Notes under the pieces: generated by a model
What the model saw: only the letters and a program-made list of their open reading frames with translations
What the model was told of the DNA's origin: nothing
The model's database searches: none
Program-made: the position numbers and the translations under genes
Source: DAIMZI01 sp036734025
GTDB taxonomy: Bacteria > Pseudomonadota > Alphaproteobacteria > Rhizobiales > Rhodomicrobiaceae
Assembly: GCA_036734025.1 (NCBI GenBank)
Contig: DAIMZI010000001.1
Coordinates: 124,001-188,000 of the forward strand
Length of the DNA: 64,000 nucleotides
Direction: 5' to 3'
Part shown: positions 27,508 to 36,598 of the stretch, piece after piece
Layout: every line of letters begins with the position of its first letter
Numbering within the stretch: the stretch's first letter is position 1

Positions 27508-28062
27508 ATGGCGGTGAACACACCGATCTGCGATTTTGGCTGGCAAGCACCGGATTTTGCGCTGCCTGGCGTGGACGGTAAGACCTGGCGGCTTGAGGAT
27601 CTGCGCGCGCCCAACGGATTGCTGATCATGTTCATCTGCAACCATTGCCCCTATGTGAAGGCAGTGATCAGCCGCATCGTGCGCGACGCTACCGAGCTGA
27701 AGTCTCACGGGGTCAATTCGGTCGCGATCTGCTCCAACGACGCAGAAAATTATCCCGATGACTCATTTGAAAACATGATCGAATTTGCAGACAGTCACGG
27801 TTTCACCTTTCCTTATCTGCACGATGAGAGCCAGCAGATCGCGAAAACCTACGGCGCAGCCTGCACACCAGACTTTTTCGGCTTCAATGGAGCGCTGGAG
27901 TTGCAATATCGCGGCCGGCTCGATGCCAGCCGCAAGGAGGCCGGCCCGCCGGACGCAAGGCGCGAACTGTTCGAGGCCATGGTGGAGATCGCAAAGACCG
28001 GTCGCGGGCCAAGCGATCAGACGCCGTCGATGGGCTGTTCCATCAAATGGAAGGCAGCCTAG
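27508..28062 (+). CDS. Thioredoxin-fold (AhpC/TSA-like) protein with CxxC
   Basis: 184 residues from the ATG at 27508, which has GCGGAGGAG upstream; a longer open frame to the left is rejected. The sequence starts APDFALPGVDGKTWRLEDL, typical of the peroxiredoxin/thioredoxin fold, and has the redox motif CNHCPY with Cys44 and Cys47. No signal peptide, so cytoplasmic. Sequences with this CNHCPYV pattern are usually annotated thioredoxin-family or redoxin proteins; substrate is unknown. The TAG stop is the first bases of the long copy of the dispersed repeat. Confidence 0.88.
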   Translation: MAVNTPICDFGWQAPDFALPGVDGKTWRLEDLRAPNGLLIMFICNHCPYVKAVISRIVRDATELKSHGVNSVAICSNDAENYPDDSFENMIEFADSHGFTFPYLHDESQQIAKTYGAACTPDFFGFNGALELQYRGRLDASRKEAGPPDARRELFEAMVEIAKTGRGPSDQTPSMGCSIKWKAA

Positions 28063-28165
28063 AGCACTTTCAGCAGAAGTGGGAACCGGTTTTGCGTTCG
28101 AAAGTGCGACCCCACAAGAACTTAGACCGCGTTCACTGACTCCGATGTCTTTGAACGCGCTCCAG
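28060..28165. repeat. Dispersed intergenic repeat, long copy
   Basis: Begins with the TAG stop of the preceding gene. It contains GCACTTTC (28064-28071) and its exact complement GAAAGTGC (28100-28107) around CAGCAGAAGTGGGAACCGGTTTTGCG, then a tail ending TCTTTGAACGCGCTCC near 28165. Related to the copy at 17300. The pattern is that of mobile-like palindromic intergenic elements known in Rhizobiales; I cannot name the class with certainty. Confidence 0.75.
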
Positions 28166-28262
28166 ACAGCCCGCCGCCGCGTGATCGTTAACCCTGATTG
28201 CGCCGTTAGGAATAAATTTAGACGATTACTGTTAATCTCGTTTCCCGAATGGGGAGGCGTGA

Positions 28263-28592
28263 ATGACTTTGGCGGATGTGGTCCGGTTCGCCCTGATCAT
28301 CGGCGTAGGCATCGTGTCGTTCATCGTGTTTCTGGTAGCGGGCACGCTGCTGGGGCTGATGTTCGTTGACCCTTACGCTTGCCGGTGTGTGGGACCGTTT
28401 CCGCCCGTCGGGCTTTATGTGCTCGGGCTGGCGGGGCTGTTTCTGCTCATTCCGATGATCCGGGTGGCGGTCATCGACGGGGCGGAGTTGATCGAGGATC
28501 TCGGCCTGACAAGCACGGCCGCAATCTTGACCGTGCTCATCTCCATCCTGACCATCATCGTGATCCTCAACTGGAATCCTTGGCATCCATAA
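28263..28592 (+). CDS. Small membrane protein of unknown function
   Basis: 109 residues with three hydrophobic helices (about 5-30, 46-68 and 84-104), a short loop with CRCVGPFPP and a negatively charged loop (IDGAELIEDLGL). No family recognised. Convergent with gltA: the stops lie 4 bp apart. A pair of TTAA-containing sequences lies upstream at 28190-28240 without a clear promoter. Confidence 0.7.
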   Translation: MTLADVVRFALIIGVGIVSFIVFLVAGTLLGLMFVDPYACRCVGPFPPVGLYVLGLAGLFLLIPMIRVAVIDGAELIEDLGLTSTAAILTVLISILTIIVILNWNPWHP

Positions 28593-28596
28593 GCGC

Positions 28597-29931
28597 TCAG
28601 CGCGACTGGACCGGAATGTAGCTGCGTTGTGGTGGCCCGACATAAAGCTGGCGCGGGCGGCCGATCTTCTGATCCGGATCGGCGATCATCTCCTTCCATT
28701 GCGCAATCCACCCGACAGTGCGCGCCACGGCGAACAGCACGGTGAACATGGAATTGGGAAAGCCCAGCGCCTTCAGGGTGATACCTGAGTAAAAATCGAT
28801 ATTGGGATAAAGCTTGCGCTCGACGAAATAGGGGTCCTCCAGCGCGATCTTTTCCAACTCCTGAGCCACCTGCAACAGCGGATCGTCATGAACGCCGACC
28901 AGATCGAGCACCTCGCGTGCTGTCTGCTGCATCACCTTGGCGCGCGGATCGTAATTCTTGTACACGCGGTGGCCAAAGCCCATGAGCCGGAACGGATCGT
29001 TCTTGTCCTTGGCGCGCTCGATGAATTCGGGTATGCGATCGACGCTGCCGATCTCTTCCAGCATCTTCAGGGCAGCCTCGTTGGCGCCGCCGTGCGCCGG
29101 GCCCCACAGACACGCTATCCCGGCGGCAACGCAGGCAAACGGATTGGCACCCGAGGAGCCGGCAAGCCGCACGGTGGAGGTGGAAGCGTTCTGCTCATGG
29201 TCGGCATGCAGCACGAAGATGCGGTCCATGGCGCGCGCCAGAATGGGATCGCACCGATACTCTTCGCACGGCACGGCAAAGCACATGTAAAGAAAGTTGG
29301 TCGCGTAGTTCAGTTCGTTGCGCGGATAGACGAAGGGCTGGCCGATCGAATATTTGTAGGCCATGGCGGCGATCGTCGGCATCTTGGCGATCATGCGCAG
29401 GGCAGCGATATCGCGCTGCACGGGATCGTTGATGTCGGTGGAGTCGTGATAGAAGGCCGAAAGCGCGCCAACCACCCCGACCATGATCGCCATCGGATGC
29501 GCATCACGGCGAAAGCCGGTGAAGAAGCGGCTCATCTGCTCGTGGATCATGGTGTGATAGGTCACGCGATTGTCGAAATCGTCGTATTGATCGCGCGTTG
29601 GTAGCTCGCCATAGAGCAGCAGGTGGCAGGTTTCCAGAAAGTCGCCCTGCTCGGCCAGTTCGTCTATCGGATAGCCGCGATAAAGCAGCACGCCCTCGTC
29701 GCCGTCGATGTAGGTGATGGTCGATTTGCAACTTGCCGTCGAGGTAAATCCAGGGTCGAAGGTGAAATGGCCTGTGTCGCGGTAAAGCTTCGTGATGTCG
29801 ATGACGCTCGGACCGATCGCCCCGGACATCAGGGGCAGATCATAGCTTTTGCCGTCAAGTGTGAGCGAGGCATGGCCTTCCCGCTTCGTACGGCTGGTGA
29901 GATCAGGCTTGTCTGCATCGATAAGGCTCAT
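28597..29931 (-). CDS. gltA: Citrate synthase
   Basis: Condenses acetyl-CoA, the product of the pdh complex encoded in this window, with oxaloacetate. 444 residues from the ATG at 29929-29931; the longer frame upstream has unlikely composition. The active-site histidines and aspartate are in HADHEQNAST, GPAHGGAN and GHRVYKNYDPRA; the long N-terminal beta domain (LTLDGKSYDLP...GFTSTASCKSTITYIDG) marks the large hexameric Gram-negative type. Its ribosome site AAGGAG lies inside a short perfect hairpin. Confidence 0.97.
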   Translation of the reverse strand: MSLIDADKPDLTSRTKREGHASLTLDGKSYDLPLMSGAIGPSVIDITKLYRDTGHFTFDPGFTSTASCKSTITYIDGDEGVLLYRGYPIDELAEQGDFLETCHLLLYGELPTRDQYDDFDNRVTYHTMIHEQMSRFFTGFRRDAHPMAIMVGVVGALSAFYHDSTDINDPVQRDIAALRMIAKMPTIAAMAYKYSIGQPFVYPRNELNYATNFLYMCFAVPCEEYRCDPILARAMDRIFVLHADHEQNASTSTVRLAGSSGANPFACVAAGIACLWGPAHGGANEAALKMLEEIGSVDRIPEFIERAKDKNDPFRLMGFGHRVYKNYDPRAKVMQQTAREVLDLVGVHDDPLLQVAQELEKIALEDPYFVERKLYPNIDFYSGITLKALGFPNSMFTVLFAVARTVGWIAQWKEMIADPDQKIGRPRQLYVGPPQRSYIPVQSR

Positions 29932-29937
29932 GGGGTC

Positions 29938-29950
29938 TCCTTCCGAAGGA
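29938..29950 (-). promoter_or_regulatory. Hairpin over the gltA ribosome-binding site
   Basis: On the minus strand TCCTT-CGG-AAGGA forms a five-base stem with a three-base loop, and the 3' arm is the gltA Shine-Dalgarno AAGGAG, five bases before the ATG. Such a small stem could modulate initiation; it may also be chance. Confidence 0.4.
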
Positions 29951-30182
29951 ACACATATCCTGCGCCCTTGCCGCTGACCCGGACATGACGCGGGTTTGCT
30001 GGGCACGAATGGCGGGGACGGTGGCACTGGCGGCTCGCGCGTGCTGCGCATACACGCTGGCTCAGACACCCGCCATCGATCGCGCAACAGTCTAACCGAG
30101 AGGGCCCGTATTTACATCTTCATTTTTTTGCGATGCGGTATGATCGCGTGTGATGCAGCAAGGGCGACCCGCCTCGCAGGAA

Positions 30183-31640
30183 TCAGCTAGGCGCGCGCGT
30201 CTTCTTCGTGTGTTCGCTCGCTGCGGCCTGATCGCCGATGCGCTTCAGAGACTCGTCCCGGCCGAGAACGTCGAGCACGTCGAATATGCCAGGTGAGACC
30301 GTGCGCCCGGTGAGCGCGGCGCGCAGCGGCTGGGCGATGGTTCCAAGCTTGACGCCGGCATCTTCGCTGTAGGCCCGCACCGCTTCTTCCAGAGGCTGCG
30401 GCGCCCAATCCTTCACGTCCGCAAAACGTGCCTTCAGCGCGCCCAGATGCGCGCGCGCCTCATCGCTCATCAGTTTTTGCGCTTTCGCATCGAGCGCAAG
30501 CGGGCGTTTATCGAACAGATAGCGCGCTGCGTCGATCAGCTCGACCAGCGTGCGCGCCCGTGCTTTCAGCCCCGGCATCGCGGCTTCCAGCTTCTTCCAG
30601 CCCTTGGGCGTGATCTGCGCATGCAAGTCCGCGCCACCCTCCATCTCGCCGATCGTCGCCTTGATCCGCGCCACGAGTTCGCTGTCGGGGGTCTCGCGGA
30701 TGTAATGCGCGTTCAGATTTTCCAGCTTGGCGAAATCAAAGCGCGCCGGTGAGCGCCCGATGGCGCCCAGATCAAATACGCTGATCAGTTCCTCGGTGCT
30801 GAAGATCTCCTGATCGCCATGCGACCAGCCAAGACGCACCAGATAATTTCGCAGTGCAACAGGCAGATAGCCCATTGCCCGATAGGCTTCCACGCCGAGC
30901 GCCCCGTGACGCTTGGACAATTTGGCGCCGTCGGGCCCATGGATCAGCGGCACATGGGCAAACACCGGCACATCCCATCCAAGCGCGCGGTAGATCTGGG
31001 TCTGGCGCGCGGCGTTGGTCAGATGATCATCGCCGCGGATCACATGGGTGACCCCCATGTCGTGATCATCGACGACCACCGACAGCATGTAGGTCGGTGA
31101 GCCGTCGGAGCGCAGCAGGACCAGATCGTCGAGATCCTTGTTGGCAAAGCGCACCTGGCCTTGCACCTGATCCTCGATAAGGGTTTCGCCCTCGCGCGGC
31201 GCCTTGAAGCGGATGACCGGGGTAACCCCTGCGGGAGCATCGGCCGGGTCGCGGTCACGCCACGCACCGTCATAGCCCGGCGCCCGGCCCGCAGCCCGCG
31301 CATCCTCACGCATCTTCGCCAGTTCCTCGGGGCTGGCATAGCAGCGATAGGCGTGGCCCGTTTCCAGCAGTTGCGCGGCGATCTCGGCGTGGCGCGACGC
31401 CCGGCTCGATTGCATGACCGGTTCGTCATCCCACTGGAGTTCCAGCCATCTGAGCCCGTCGATGATCGCCTCAATGGCCGGCTGGGTAGAGCGCGTGCGG
31501 TCGGTATCTTCGATGCGCAGCAGCATCCGCCCGCCCTTGGCCTTGGCGTACAGCCAGTTGAAAAGCGCCGTGCGTGCACCCCCGATATGCAGAAAGCCGG
31601 TCGGTGACGGTGCAAATCGCGTGACGATTTCATTGTTCAT
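30183..31640 (-). CDS. gltX: Glutamyl-tRNA synthetase
   Basis: Charges tRNA-Glu (and possibly tRNA-Gln for amidation). 485 residues, normal length. The class I HIGH motif is in PSPTGFLHIGGART near residue 10; the KMSKS equivalent is KLSKRHGAL; the C-terminal half has the helical anticodon-binding region. Transcribed divergently from comEC with 138 bp between the starts; upstream of gltA on the same strand, 250 bp away, a spacer in which I see no clear terminator. Confidence 0.95.
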   Translation of the reverse strand: MNNEIVTRFAPSPTGFLHIGGARTALFNWLYAKAKGGRMLLRIEDTDRTRSTQPAIEAIIDGLRWLELQWDDEPVMQSSRASRHAEIAAQLLETGHAYRCYASPEELAKMREDARAAGRAPGYDGAWRDRDPADAPAGVTPVIRFKAPREGETLIEDQVQGQVRFANKDLDDLVLLRSDGSPTYMLSVVVDDHDMGVTHVIRGDDHLTNAARQTQIYRALGWDVPVFAHVPLIHGPDGAKLSKRHGALGVEAYRAMGYLPVALRNYLVRLGWSHGDQEIFSTEELISVFDLGAIGRSPARFDFAKLENLNAHYIRETPDSELVARIKATIGEMEGGADLHAQITPKGWKKLEAAMPGLKARARTLVELIDAARYLFDKRPLALDAKAQKLMSDEARAHLGALKARFADVKDWAPQPLEEAVRAYSEDAGVKLGTIAQPLRAALTGRTVSPGIFDVLDVLGRDESLKRIGDQAAASEHTKKTRAPS

Positions 31641-31778
31641 GTGAGCAGGCCCTGATTAAATGCAACGGCAACGGCGCACATCTAGCATATCGCTCCTTCA
31701 GGGTTAAGCGCGGCAACGATCGCGTGGCCATGTTGGCGCCCTGGCGATGGCATCATAGCGCCTGTTTCAGATGGGGTG

Positions 31779-34028
31779 ATGCCATGTCCTGCCCGGTATC
31801 CAGGCGATGAAACCCGCACCATGCGGTTATCCCCGCCCATGAGCATCGGCCAAACAGACCTGGATGCCAGCAGCTTCGAGACCGGCTCGCGGCGACGGGG
31901 CTGGCTTGCCGGGCTCTCGCAATGGCTCGATGGGATGCTGGATGCAGAGCGCGGGCGCTGGGCGCTGTGGATCCCGGTCCTGTTCGGCTGCGGCATCGCG
32001 GTTTACTTTTCGCTGCCCGAGGAGCCATCTGCCGTGAGTGTTGCCGGGATGGTTCTGGTGGCGCTGGCGCTGCGGCTTGTTTTTCACCGCGGCGCGGTCG
32101 GTCTGCTGTTGACGGGCGCGCTTTTATGCATGGCGTGCGGGGTTGCAGCCGGGACGTTGCGCACGGCTCTCGTTCATGCGCCGATGATCATCAAGCCGAC
32201 CGGTTCGGTCGAGATCACCGGCTGGGTCGAGCGATGGGAGGCGCGTGAGGGCGAACGCAACCGTGTGACGCTGCGCATCAAGGAGATCAAGGGCTGGTCG
32301 CAGGAACGACTGCCAAGGCGCGTTCGGGTGAGCGCCAGCGCCGACACCCCGCCGCGTGTCGGCCAGCCCGCGCGCCTGACAGCACGGCTTCTGCCGCCGC
32401 CAGAGCCGGTTGCGCCGGGGGCGTTCGATTTTGGCAAGCGGGCCTATTTCATGGGTCTGGGCGCTGTCGGCTATGCGGTTTCGCGGCTGGAGACGCCCGA
32501 TAATGCAGAAGCGGCGCCGCTCGATCTGCGCTTGCGCGCCGTTATCGCGACTTTGCGCGCGCAGGTGGGCGACAGGATCGATGCGGCGCTGGAGGGCAGG
32601 AGCGCCGGCGTGGCGAAGGCGCTGATCATCGGTGAGCGTGCCGGCATTCCCGAAGAGGTAAGAGATGCCCTGCGGCGCTCGGGCCTGGCGCACATACTGG
32701 CGATTTCGGGCTTGCACATGGCGATCATGGCCGGCTCGCTCTACTGGCTTGTCCGCGTCATGCTGACGCTTGCACCAGGCATAGCCTTGCGGTTTCCCAT
32801 CAAGAAGTGGGCGGCCGCTGCTGCGCTGCTCGGTGCGTTCTTCTATCTGCTGTTGTCGGGCGCGGCGGTTTCAACCCAGCGCGCCTTCCTCATGAGCGCG
32901 GTGATGCTGCTTGCGGTGATGCTCGACCGGCCCGCCATCAGCCTGCGCAATGTGCTGATTGCCGCGCTACTCATTCTGGCGCTGATGCCGGAAAGCCTGC
33001 TGGATGTAGGATTTCAGATGTCATTCGCCGCGGCCGGTGCGCTCATCGCGGTCTATGAGCGCACAAGATTGCCGAGGCTCATGTCACCGCGCTCCGACGG
33101 GCGCTTTCGCGGCCTGTTTGCCGGGCTAGGCGTGACCGGCACGTTCCTTCTCGGGATCGCCGCCACCACGCTGATCGCCGGCGTCGCGGTAGCGCCGATC
33201 GCCGCTTATCATTTTCATCACTCGATAAATTACAGTCTCGCCGGCAATCTTCTGGCGATGCCGATCGTCAGCCTGTGGGTGATGCCAGCCGCGCTCATTG
33301 TGCTGATCCTGCTGCCGCTGGGCCTGGAGGCTCCTGCGCTGGTGGTGATGGCCGCCGGGGTGGATGTCGTCATCGCCATCGCCGATTGGGTCGGATCGCT
33401 GCCGGGCGCTGTGGTGCCGGTGCCGGCCTTCGCGCCAGCAAGCCTCGGCGCGATGGCGATTGGCGCCTTGTGGTTCTTCATCTGGCAACGGGCGCGCTGG
33501 CGCTATCTCGGGCTTGCGGTGATCGGCGCCGGCGCGATCTTCGCCACCCAGGGGCACCAGCCGGATATCCTGATCGAGCGCGAGGGCAAGGTCGTGGCGG
33601 TACGCGGCGATGATGGACGGTTCATTGCCAGTCCCGGGCGCGCCGGTCAGTTCAGTCTGGAGAAATGGCTTGAGGCCGATGCCGATCCGCGTCCGCCGGC
33701 CGAGGTCCGCGGTGCCGACGGCATGAGTTGTGATGACCACAGTTGCGTGGTGCGCACCCACGGTCTCGTCGTGAGCATTCTCGAACATGCAGCAGCCCTC
33801 AGCGAGGATTGCCGCCGCACCGACATTCTGCTGACCCGGTTGCGCGATATTGGTCCGTGTCTGGGGCCGCGATTGATCATCACCGGAAATGATCTTCGCC
33901 TCAAGGGTGCGCATGCCGTGCGCATCGACGCCAGCGAGGCGCAGCCCCGCCTGATTGTGCGGACGACAGGAGAGGCGCGCGGGCGCCGCCCATGGTCGGT
34001 GCCGCCGCCGGACGATATCGGCGACTGA
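31779..34028 (+). CDS. comEC: ComEC/Rec2-family DNA-uptake channel protein
   Basis: 749 residues from ATG at 31779; in-frame ATGs at 31821 and 31839 are also possible and no start has a clear ribosome site. Layout: two N-terminal helices (DUF4131 region), a soluble OB-like segment (about 140-220, VEITGWVERWEAREG), then the polytopic competence domain with LAHILAISGLHMAIMAG and further helices to about 590. The C-terminal 150 residues (from about QPDILIEREGKVVAVRGDD) contain no HxHxDH metal-binding motif, so the metallo-beta-lactamase-like part is degenerate or reduced. A DNA-import role is known for the family; natural competence here is unproven. Confidence 0.88.
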   Translation: MPCPARYPGDETRTMRLSPPMSIGQTDLDASSFETGSRRRGWLAGLSQWLDGMLDAERGRWALWIPVLFGCGIAVYFSLPEEPSAVSVAGMVLVALALRLVFHRGAVGLLLTGALLCMACGVAAGTLRTALVHAPMIIKPTGSVEITGWVERWEAREGERNRVTLRIKEIKGWSQERLPRRVRVSASADTPPRVGQPARLTARLLPPPEPVAPGAFDFGKRAYFMGLGAVGYAVSRLETPDNAEAAPLDLRLRAVIATLRAQVGDRIDAALEGRSAGVAKALIIGERAGIPEEVRDALRRSGLAHILAISGLHMAIMAGSLYWLVRVMLTLAPGIALRFPIKKWAAAAALLGAFFYLLLSGAAVSTQRAFLMSAVMLLAVMLDRPAISLRNVLIAALLILALMPESLLDVGFQMSFAAAGALIAVYERTRLPRLMSPRSDGRFRGLFAGLGVTGTFLLGIAATTLIAGVAVAPIAAYHFHHSINYSLAGNLLAMPIVSLWVMPAALIVLILLPLGLEAPALVVMAAGVDVVIAIADWVGSLPGAVVPVPAFAPASLGAMAIGALWFFIWQRARWRYLGLAVIGAGAIFATQGHQPDILIEREGKVVAVRGDDGRFIASPGRAGQFSLEKWLEADADPRPPAEVRGADGMSCDDHSCVVRTHGLVVSILEHAAALSEDCRRTDILLTRLRDIGPCLGPRLIITGNDLRLKGAHAVRIDASEAQPRLIVRTTGEARGRRPWSVPPPDDIGD

Positions 34029-34087
34029 GCCTCGCCAAAGCCCGGGCATGAACGGCGGTGCCAGCCGGACAAGCACGCGCCTGCATC

Positions 34088-34795
34088 CTAATAGCGACGG
34101 ATGAGCCCGACCAGACGTCCCTGGACCTGAACCCGATCGGGCCCGAAGATGCGCGTTTCGTATGCCGGATTGGCGGCTTCCAGCGCGATCGACTGACCCT
34201 TCTTGCGGATCCGCTTCAGGGTCGCTTCCTCCTTGTCGATCAGCGCCACTACGATGTCGCCATTGTCTGCGGTGTCGCTGCGTCGCACGATCACCATGTC
34301 GCCATCGAGAATACCGGCCTCGATCATCGAATCGCCGCGCACTTCCAGTGCGAAATGATCTCCGCGCGCAAGCATCTCGCCGGGAACCTCGATGGAGTGG
34401 CTGTGGACCTGAATCGCCGACACCGGCACGCCGGCGGCAATACGCCCCATGACGGGAATTTCGGGGCCACTAGGGCGCGCTCGCGCCGGTGCCTCGGTTT
34501 CGCTTCTGGCCGAGCCGCCCTTGATGACTGCAGGGGTGAAGCCCGAGCCGGGTCCGGTACGCTCGGCTGCGCCCAGCGGCGAATTCGGCAATTTGAGAAT
34601 TTCCAGCGCCCTGGCGCGGTGCGGCAAACGGCGGATGAAGCCGCGCTCTTCCAATGCCGTGATCAGCCGGTGAATGCCCGATTTCGAGCGCAGATCAAGC
34701 GCCTCTTTCATCTCGTCGAATGAGGGCGGCACGCCGTTCTCGCGTATGCGGTCGTGAATGAACAGCAGCAGCTCTTTTTGTTTTTGTGTCAGCAT
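34088..34795 (-). CDS. lexA: LexA repressor
   Basis: Represses SOS genes and self-cleaves with RecA. 235 residues: an N-terminal winged helix (1-65, FDEMKEALDLRSKSGIHRLI is the recognition region), a long linker, and the peptidase domain. Cleavage is expected at Ala121-Gly122 (RIAAGVP); the catalytic dyad is Ser156 (RGDSMIEAG) and Lys194 (ATLKRIRK). The linker of about 45 residues is longer than in E. coli, as in many alphaproteobacteria. Last gene of the trp-moa-moe series but with its own SOS promoter in the 85 bp gap after moeA. Confidence 0.96.
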   Translation of the reverse strand: MLTQKQKELLLFIHDRIRENGVPPSFDEMKEALDLRSKSGIHRLITALEERGFIRRLPHRARALEILKLPNSPLGAAERTGPGSGFTPAVIKGGSARSETEAPARARPSGPEIPVMGRIAAGVPVSAIQVHSHSIEVPGEMLARGDHFALEVRGDSMIEAGILDGDMVIVRRSDTADNGDIVVALIDKEEATLKRIRKKGQSIALEAANPAYETRIFGPDRVQVQGRLVGLIRRY

Positions 34796-34837
34796 CGGCT
34801 CATTCCATGCGCAGGAGCTTCGGACAAATCAAGAACA

Positions 34838-34866
34838 TGTATAGCTGTTCATATTGTGTTCTGCAA
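34838..34866 (-). promoter_or_regulatory. lexA promoter with LexA box in the spacer
   Basis: On the minus strand TTGCAG (34861-34866) and TATACA (34838-34843) are 17 bp apart. The box GTTC-N7-GTTC, the alphaproteobacterial LexA consensus, occupies 34847-34861 (plus-strand reading), filling the spacer and touching the -35. Binding there would block polymerase, so lexA should be autoregulated. The site lies about 50-65 bp before the ATG. Confidence 0.8.
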
Positions 34867-34880
34867 GCCCTGATGCGTCA

Positions 34881-36095
34881 TCAGAAATCAAGCAGCAGAA
34901 CTTCCACATCATCGCCCGGGCGCAGCGGCGGGGCGTCAGGCGGGCGCACGATGAGCGCATTGGCGCGCAGCAGCGCGGCGGCAAGCGAGCTGTCCTGCGA
35001 GGACAGGGGAGCGACGCTCAAGGCGCTGCCTTCATGCTTCAGTTGCGCGCGCAGATAATGCTGGCGTGGGCCATTGGTCTCTAGCGGCTGCGAAATCACC
35101 GCGCGGATGGGGGCAAGCGCATGCGCCGGCTCACCAAGCATCGCAGCGATCAGCGGGCACAGGAAGATGCGCGCGCAGATCATCGCCGAGACCGGATTGC
35201 CCGGCAGGCCCATGGCGAGCGGTGCCGTCATGCCGCCAGTCGTGCGCGCAAACATCAGCGGCTTGCCGGGGCGCATGGCGATCTTCCAGAACGCGATCTC
35301 ATAGCCCAGTTCGCGCAGCACATTCTGCACCAGATCATGCTCGCCCACAGATGCGCCGCCGATCGTGACGAGAATGTCAGCGCCCGCGGATCTGCTCATA
35401 CGCGCCGCAAGATCCTCGGTCGTATCGCTGGCAATGCCCAGCATCAAAGGTTCGCCGCCAGCCGTGCGCACCAGCGCGCCTAGACCAGCGGGCACCGAGG
35501 AGATGATCTGATCGGCCCCCGGCGACCCGCCCGGCTCGACCAGCTCGTCGCCGGTGGCGAGAATAGCGACCCGCGGCGCTCGGCGCACCGGCAGAACCGC
35601 GTGGTTCATGCTCGCCGCCAGCATCAGCGCGCGCGGGCTCAGCCGCTCGCCGGCGTGCAGCAGCACATCGCCGATGCTGAAATCGTGCCCGCGCGCGCGC
35701 ACCGAATTGCCCAGGGGAGCCGCTTGCAGGATGTGCACGCTCGTCTCGTCCCACTCGGCATTTTCCTGAATGATGATGGTATCGGCGCCGTGCGGCACCG
35801 GCGCGCCGGTAAAGATGCGCACCGCCTGGCCCGGCCCGACGCCACCGGCAAAGCCGTGTCCTGCTGCCGCTTCGCCAATGAGGCGAAGGCGCGTGGGCGC
35901 ATGCGCGACATCTTCAGCGCGAACCGCAAATCCATCCATGGCCGAAGCATCAAACGGCAGATGCGTCAGCCGTGCAGCAACATCCTCGCTGAGCACGCGC
36001 GACAGCGCATCATGAAGGCCGACATGCTCCGTGCCGGTCGGTGTTACGTCCGCCAGCACCCGCGACAAAGCCTCGTCAACCGAAATCAGGCTCAT
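34881..36095 (-). CDS. moeA: Molybdopterin molybdenumtransferase
   Basis: Inserts molybdate into adenylated molybdopterin. 404 residues, the normal length. Domain order is seen: N-terminal domain with the conserved MDGFAVRAED segment, the catalytic MPT-binding domain with ILATGDELVEPG and TIGGASVGEHD, and GLPGNPVSAM near 310, then a C-terminal beta domain. The ATG overlaps the moaC stop by 4 bp, so moaC and moeA are co-translated. The stop lies 85 bp before lexA. Confidence 0.95.
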   Translation of the reverse strand: MSLISVDEALSRVLADVTPTGTEHVGLHDALSRVLSEDVAARLTHLPFDASAMDGFAVRAEDVAHAPTRLRLIGEAAAGHGFAGGVGPGQAVRIFTGAPVPHGADTIIIQENAEWDETSVHILQAAPLGNSVRARGHDFSIGDVLLHAGERLSPRALMLAASMNHAVLPVRRAPRVAILATGDELVEPGGSPGADQIISSVPAGLGALVRTAGGEPLMLGIASDTTEDLAARMSRSAGADILVTIGGASVGEHDLVQNVLRELGYEIAFWKIAMRPGKPLMFARTTGGMTAPLAMGLPGNPVSAMICARIFLCPLIAAMLGEPAHALAPIRAVISQPLETNGPRQHYLRAQLKHEGSALSVAPLSSQDSSLAAALLRANALIVRPPDAPPLRPGDDVEVLLLDF

Positions 36096-36598
36096 GGGTC
36101 AAGCGGCAGATTGCTGGCCGCGGCGCGGTAGGTGCCCGATCGTCCGCCTGTCTTCTCGATGAGCCTGACACGCTCGAACGACATGGCCCGATCAACCGCC
36201 TTCAGCATGTCATAGATGGTCAGGCAGGCGACGCTGACGGCCGTCAGCGCCTCCATCTCGACGCCGGTCTGGCCGGCGACCTTGACCGTGGCGCTGATGC
36301 GCAGGGCGGCGGGATCATGCTGTGCTTCAAACTCCACGCTCACCTTTGTCAGAGCCAGCGGATGGCACAAGGGGATCAGTTCGCTGGTGCGTTTGGCCGC
36401 CATGATGCCGGCGATGCGCGCGCTTGCCAGCACATCGCCCTTGGCGGCGGAACCGGCCTCGATATGCGCAAGCGTGCTTGGCGCCATGATGACATAGCCT
36501 TCGGCGACCGCAGTGCGGCTGGTGGTGTCCTTGGCCGAGACATCGACCATGTGGGCTTCGCCGCGCTCGTTGATGTGGCTGAGGCGATCGGGGCTCAT
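36092..36598 (-). CDS. moaC: Cyclic pyranopterin monophosphate synthase
   Basis: Second step of molybdopterin synthesis, forming cyclic pyranopterin from the MoaA product. 168 residues from ATG at 36596-36598. Conserved segments: VDVSAKDTTSRTAVAEGYV, ELIPLCHPLALTKV and GVEMEALTAVSVACLTIYDMLKAVD. The ATG overlaps the trpC stop by 4 bp. moaA is not in the window. Confidence 0.95.
   Translation of the reverse strand: MSPDRLSHINERGEAHMVDVSAKDTTSRTAVAEGYVIMAPSTLAHIEAGSAAKGDVLASARIAGIMAAKRTSELIPLCHPLALTKVSVEFEAQHDPAALRISATVKVAGQTGVEMEALTAVSVACLTIYDMLKAVDRAMSFERVRLIEKTGGRSGTYRAAASNLPLDP

Noticed and set aside
30085..30182. Intrinsic terminator of gltX
   Set aside because: A GCGAT...ATCGC stem exists but on the minus strand it is followed by A residues, not T, so the orientation is wrong.
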